Assembly: GCF_003670115.1 (NCBI RefSeq)
Contig: NZ_QQTY01000004.1
Coordinates: 248,001-312,000, forward strand
Direction of reading: 5' to 3'
DNA length: 64,000 bases
Origin: Natronorubrum halophilum
GTDB lineage: Archaea > Halobacteriota > Halobacteria > Halobacteriales > Natrialbaceae
Below, in pieces: positions 60,520 to 64,000 of the stretch. The notes beneath the pieces were generated by a model. The model saw nothing but the letters and a program-made list of their open reading frames with translations, ran no database searches and was not told the origin of the DNA. The stretch's first letter is position 1, and the number at the start of each line of letters is the position of its first letter. Position numbers and translations under genes: made by a program.

Positions 60520-62364
60520 TCACTCGCCCGTATCCCAGACGTCGGCCAGCGGACTCGACGACGAAGACGACCGGTTCGAGCGTCGAGTGCGTGATCGAGT
60601 TCGTTCGTTTCCTCCCGACGATCCGTCCTCGTTCGAGCGTTCGGTATCGTCTCGAGACGCCGTCTCGCTCCCCGAAAGCGCTGCGCGCGGCTCGAAGGGG
60701 GGCAGGTCGGGCTGTTCCATCCGATCGACCTGCACCTCGAACCAGTCGGGCATGTCCGTCCGCGCGCGCTCGAAGAGATCCAGCAGGCTCGAGTCCGCGA
60801 GGTAGGTCGCCCCGTAGTCGTCGGGCGCTCGGACGACGCGGCCACAGCCCTGGATGATGGTGCGCAACGCGGTGCGGTAGTACCACGCCCACTGGCCCTC
60901 CTCGAGTCGGTGGGCGACGCGCGAGTCGCCCGTGTTGAGAAACGGCGCCTTACAGAGCACCTGCCAGCGACAGAGGTCGCCCTTGAGATCGAGCGCCTCC
61001 TCCATCTTGACCGAGAGGAAGACGTCGGCACCGGGGCTGGCCTTCCAGTCCTCGAGGGCGGCGTCGCGCCCGTCGCGGTCGTGCGTCCGGATCCGGTCGC
61101 CGACGCCGAAGTCGGCGAGCAGGTCGGCGAGTCGCTCCTGAATGTCGTAGGAGTGAGCGTGGACCAGCCCCTTCTCGTCGGGGTGGCGTTGCATGAGCCG
61201 AACGATCGTGCGGGCGATCTTCGGCGTCGTCTCGTCGCGCTCCTCGTAGGTCATCTTCCCCTGCGTGACGTCGTACAGCGGCCGGTTTTCGACCGGGAAG
61301 GTGTGTTCGACGTCGACCAGCGCGACGTCCGTCGGATCGAGGCCGACCTGTCGGCAAAAGGCCTCCTTGTTGAGGATCGTCGCCGACAGCAGCGCGAACT
61401 TGTTCCCGCGGTCCCAGACGGTGTGTTTGAGGTACTTCTCCGGGCTCATCGGCTTGATCGTCAGCGGCCCGCCTGCTGGATCGTCGTCATCGTCGCGGCG
61501 CTCTCGACGAGCGTTCGAGGGGGCGGACTGGTCGACCAGCCACGTCGTCGGACTCTGTGGATCGCGGTAGTCCGAGACGAACCAGTCGAGTTCGCCGATG
61601 AGCTCCTGCAGTCGGTCGCGCTCGCGCACCTCGCCGGGCGAGAGCGAGTCCTGGGCGAGCAGGTCGTCCTTCCGTCGCTCGCAGATCTGGGAGACGTTCT
61701 CCGCGTAGCGGACGGTGCGGTCGAGGCCGTCGATCTCGGGAACGCGAAGGTCGTCCCAGAACGGCACCGTCCGCGGCCCCAGTTGAATCGTCGCGTACAT
61801 TTCCGCCCATTCCGCGAGGCCGTGGGCTTCGTCGACGACGACGACGTCGCGCGTGCGAAACACCTCGCTGCCCGCGGTCTGCATGAAGTAGGCGAGCGTC
61901 ATCGCCGCGATTTCCCGGTTCGAGGCGATCGCTCGATCGGAGAAGTACGGACAGCGATGTTTCACGGAGCAGTCGTAGCCACGTTCGCGAACGCAGGGGG
62001 CCTGATTGACCGGCGTGTCGCGCTCGTTCGGCAGAATACAGGAGTAGTTCGACTTCCCGCGGATGACGTTCAGATCGGCCAGCAGGTCGTCGGCCGCGAC
62101 GTCGTCTAGCTGGGAGACCTGCGGGGTCGTGTAGTACGCGCCGGTCGCGTCGCTGGGATCGGCCCCGTCAATTTCGCGAGCGCAGCCGGCAACGGCCCGG
62201 GCGAGCAGGGACTTGCCGCTGCCCGTCGGCGCGCGCACCAACACGACGTCGTTGCCGGCCGCGAACGCGTCTCGAATGTCGCGGAGGGCCTGCTCCTGGG
62301 TCCCGCGGTAGCTCGGCGCGGGAAACTCCTCGAAGATCCGCTCGGGATTCACCGTTCGACTCAC
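60520..62364 (-). CDS. XPD/DinG-family ATP-dependent DNA helicase with Fe-S cluster
   Basis: A 614-residue superfamily 2 helicase. Walker A is APTGSGKS (45-52); the Fe-S cysteines are Cys109, Cys124, Cys132 and Cys138; the DEAH box is at 178-181; the late motif VI is QGCGRVVRAPDDYG. These are marks of 5'-3' XPD/Rad3/DinG helicases, which act in DNA repair. The length is a little below classical archaeal XPD, and the C terminus is a disordered Arg/Ser tail. The start MSRTVNPERIFEEFPAPSYRGTQEQAL is typical. Confidence 0.92.
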   Translation of the reverse strand: MSRTVNPERIFEEFPAPSYRGTQEQALRDIRDAFAAGNDVVLVRAPTGSGKSLLARAVAGCAREIDGADPSDATGAYYTTPQVSQLDDVAADDLLADLNVIRGKSNYSCILPNERDTPVNQAPCVRERGYDCSVKHRCPYFSDRAIASNREIAAMTLAYFMQTAGSEVFRTRDVVVVDEAHGLAEWAEMYATIQLGPRTVPFWDDLRVPEIDGLDRTVRYAENVSQICERRKDDLLAQDSLSPGEVRERDRLQELIGELDWFVSDYRDPQSPTTWLVDQSAPSNARRERRDDDDDPAGGPLTIKPMSPEKYLKHTVWDRGNKFALLSATILNKEAFCRQVGLDPTDVALVDVEHTFPVENRPLYDVTQGKMTYEERDETTPKIARTIVRLMQRHPDEKGLVHAHSYDIQERLADLLADFGVGDRIRTHDRDGRDAALEDWKASPGADVFLSVKMEEALDLKGDLCRWQVLCKAPFLNTGDSRVAHRLEEGQWAWYYRTALRTIIQGCGRVVRAPDDYGATYLADSSLLDLFERARTDMPDWFEVQVDRMEQPDLPPFEPRAALSGSETASRDDTERSNEDGSSGGNERTRSRTRRSNRSSSSSSPLADVWDTGE

Positions 62365-62465
62365 GGACCGGACGCGTCCTAAAGGCTGCGAACCGTTGCT
62401 CGAGATGAGAGCTCGAGCACGAACCCGTCTGCCGAACGGAAAAGCGGAATTTGACCTACCCCAAC

Positions 62466-62474
62466 AAATATAAA
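62466..62474 (+). promoter_or_regulatory. TATA box for the lipoprotein gene
   Basis: AAATATAAA centred about 26 bases before the ATG at 62496, indicating a leaderless transcript and deciding the start against the in-frame codon at 62451. Confidence 0.65.
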
Positions 62475-62495
62475 CAGATCAACATATTTCTAGCA

Positions 62496-63194
62496 ATGAA
62501 ACGACGCACGCTCCTCGCCACGGTCGGTTCGGGGACGGTCGTGTCGGCCGGCTGTCTCGGCAACGATATCGAAACCGACGCCGACGATTCGGACACCCCG
62601 AGTCCGAGTTCAGCCTGTGACGCCGACGAGACGTACGAGACGTGTCATCACCTGATCATCCCGTACGCGTCGTTCCCCGACCCGCTCCAGTGTGAGGTCG
62701 ATGCGGCGCTCGAGGCGAACGGCTACACCGCGACCGGTCGATTCCTGCTCGAGGACGCGATGGACGTCGAGCACGCCTACGTTCGCCGGGACGACGCGAC
62801 GTACGAACCGAGCGTCTCCGAATCCGACGAGACCGACGAACGGACGCTCTCCCTGGTCGAACGAGGGCGACTCACTCGGCGACGCGTCCACGAACTGCGA
62901 GTCGAGAACGCGACCGACGAACGCCGGACCGTGGCGATCACCATCGTCCGCGAGGGCGACGACGAGACCGTGGTCGACGAAACGCTCGCGCTCGAGGCCG
63001 GCGACCGCGAGAAAATCGCCGTTTCCGACGTGTTGGGACGCTACGAGTGTTCGGTATCGGACGATCGCGTGCTCGAGGAGACCGTCGACTCGCGGCTGGG
63101 CGAGTACGTCCAGTTCGACGCGCTCGTCGTGGACGAGGAGTTCTCGCTGGTCGAATCGACGGCCGACGTGGCTCCCTGCCCGTGGGAGCGCTAA
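62496..63194 (+). CDS. Tat lipoprotein, unknown function
   Basis: A 232-residue exported protein: MKRRTLLATVGSGTVVSAGC gives twin arginines and the lipid Cys at 20. After an acidic linker there is a compact alpha/beta domain with four further Cys (CDADETYETCHH, PLQC, and the last PCPW), probably disulfide-paired, and a beta-rich middle (HELRVENATDERRTVAITIVREGDDETVVDETLALEAGDREKIAVSDV), like an Ig-type fold. No family was recognised. The leaderless promoter supports the start. Confidence 0.75.
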   Translation: MKRRTLLATVGSGTVVSAGCLGNDIETDADDSDTPSPSSACDADETYETCHHLIIPYASFPDPLQCEVDAALEANGYTATGRFLLEDAMDVEHAYVRRDDATYEPSVSESDETDERTLSLVERGRLTRRRVHELRVENATDERRTVAITIVREGDDETVVDETLALEAGDREKIAVSDVLGRYECSVSDDRVLEETVDSRLGEYVQFDALVVDEEFSLVESTADVAPCPWER

Positions 63195-63289
63195 CGCCGC
63201 TGTAGCCTCCGTCTACCGAGCGATTGGTCCCACTTCGGAACGGTAACCGCCCGATTACAAATACGAATCCGGACCTGGAATACGGATAC

Positions 63290-63377
63290 GGAAGGGTCGC
63301 TCAGCGGTAGAGCACCGCGGTGCCATCTGGCCCGCGGCGGCATCGAGCCTCGTGGCGTTCAAATCCCACCCCTTCCG
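63290..63377 (+). tRNA. tRNA-like gene with irregular anticodon and T arms
   Basis: An 88-base segment. The acceptor stem is GGAAGGG/CCCTTCC (63290-63296 with 63370-63376), the D arm is GCTC-AGCGGTA-GAGC, and the T loop is TTCAAAT with a CCCAC 3' stem strand. A TATA-like TTACAAATAC lies about 26-35 bases upstream. Two parts are abnormal: the anticodon stem CCGCG/CGCGG encloses 13 bases (GTGCCATCTGGCC) instead of 7, and the 5' T strand reads GTGGCG, one base too many. The variable region can form GGC-ATCGA-GCC, like a class II tRNA. The anticodon cannot be assigned; GCC (Gly) and CTG (Gln) are both visible in the loop. It may be a tRNA pseudogene or a spliced or specialised tRNA. Confidence 0.5.
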
Positions 63378-63542
63378 CTCGCGGCTGTTATGCCACAGCG
63401 GTTCGTGACTCACGCGGTATAGGTGTGGCTTCCGTGGGGACTGCGGTCGGACCGCGGTCGGTTTCTGATTCGGACCATCGCACCGCGCCCGCGAACGCCA
63501 GTTCTCAACCGATCGGAGGACTCCGGTCGTCTCTGTTGCAAG

Positions 63543-63782
63543 TTACGCCGCTCGAAGCTGTGAGGTCTCCTCGTCGACTCGCTCGAGCCGTGCGACGTCC
63601 TCGGCGGTCGGCTCGTCGGGGATCGCCTCGAGACAGGGATAACAGAGCAGGTGTTCGGTCCCGTCGGCGAGTTCCAGCGTCATCGCGGTCCCCTCGCCGC
63701 CGTCCCCGAACGTCCAGAGGTTCGCGATGCTGCCGGCGATCCTGACCGATCGGCCACAGCCGTCACAGGAGTCCCGTGCCAT
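63543..63782 (-). CDS. Small CxxC zinc-finger protein
   Basis: A 79-residue protein with two CxxC pairs (CDGCG near residue 6 and CYPC near residue 47) expected to hold one zinc ion. MARDSCDGCGRSVRIAGSIANLWTF and LELADGTEHLLCYPCLEAIPDEPTAEDV resemble the abundant haloarchaeal small zinc-finger proteins, which often have regulatory or stress-related roles. The exact role is unknown. Confidence 0.78.
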   Translation of the reverse strand: MARDSCDGCGRSVRIAGSIANLWTFGDGGEGTAMTLELADGTEHLLCYPCLEAIPDEPTAEDVARLERVDEETSQLRAA

Positions 63783-63863
63783 GGTGAAGGATGGGTACCG
63801 AGCGCTGAAAGTCGTTCCCCCGCGCCCGATCAGTTATCAGTCAGAGCATGGTAACGGTCGCGT

Positions 63864-64000
63864 ATGGAGGTGAACTGTCGCGGCTGTGCGGGCTGTTGTC
63901 TGGACTGGCGACCGCTGCTCGAGAACGACGCGGACCGATCGACACACCGGCAACGGCGCGCCCCGTTCAACGACGAGTCCGAGACCGAGCGAACGCCGCT
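63864..64000 (+). CDS. YkgJ-family cysteine cluster protein (truncated by window edge)
   Basis: The ATG at 63864 starts MEVNCRGCAGCCLDWRPLLEND and the frame is open to the window end. The CRGCAGCC motif right at the N terminus is typical of the YkgJ/Fe-S or zinc cysteine-cluster family (CxxCxxCC). Only 45 codons are present. The function of the family is not established; metal binding is expected. Confidence 0.75.
   Translation, partial: MEVNCRGCAGCCLDWRPLLENDADRSTHRQRRAPFNDESETERTP

Overview
The window is from the chromosome of a halophilic archaeon (class Halobacteria). The reasons are high GC with many CTCGAG runs, very acidic proteins, Tat-type (RR) lipoproteins, PGF-CTERM surface anchors, leaderless promoters with a TATA box about 26 bases upstream, and archaeal information-processing genes (RadA, FtsY, prefoldin alpha, aIF6, L31e, L39e, LX, NMD3, a Taw2-like enzyme, HtpX). 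A member of the Natrialbaceae is plausible, but that is inference from composition and gene content only. There is no CRISPR array, no intact insertion sequence and no rRNA operon.

Layout. 1-16 kb: end of a disulfide oxidoreductase, asparagine synthase, a regulator beside an FAD oxidoreductase, two divergent rhodaneses, a carboxymuconolactone-decarboxylase-like protein, a deacetylase-fold lipoprotein, thiM-thiE, a HAD hydrolase, an acetyltransferase, a PAP2 phosphatase and the tail of a dead beta-propeller surface protein. 16-20 kb: a siroheme nitrite/sulfite reductase whose 3' end overlaps an FrhB-type F420 oxidoreductase. 20-25 kb: the ftsY-pfdA-rplX and aif6-rpl31e-rpl39e blocks, with a small membrane-protein gene broken by an in-frame stop between them. 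25-36 kb: lipoproteins, ThpR, a TPR protein, an ABC exporter, sufS, two corrinoid-binding-type proteins, an HD hydrolase and sufU. 36-45.5 kb: a six-gene siderophore operon in the same order as rhizobial rhbABCDEF, with two iron-box palindromes and a GTGA-coupled leader ORF at its head. 45.7-55.5 kb: radA, two beta-propeller proteins, pspAB, htpX, nmd3 and taw2. 55.8-60.5 kb: a secreted subtilisin-family protease ending in cohesin plus dockerin, followed by a wall-anchored cohesin-like protein. 60.5-64 kb: an XPD/DinG helicase, a lipoprotein, an aberrant tRNA-like gene and two small cysteine proteins.

How the genes work together. The most striking system is the protease pair. The S8 protease carries a C-terminal type I dockerin with both calcium loops, and the next gene encodes a cohesin-like domain on a long acidic stalk with a PGF-CTERM anchor. 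This looks like a minimal protease-docking apparatus at the cell surface, built on the cellulosome principle. The second notable unit is the reductase plus FrhB pair, which suggests F420H2-driven nitrite or sulfite reduction by two separate subunits. The third is the siderophore operon and its iron-responsive promoter.

Small features that deserve attention are two GC-rich hairpins inside the FAD oxidoreductase gene, a 28-residue membrane microprotein, origin-box-like direct repeats near 51.2-51.4 kb, and the tRNA-like gene with an oversized anticodon loop. Start codons were chosen from family length, overlaps with upstream stop codons, or TATA spacing; where the choice is weak this is stated.
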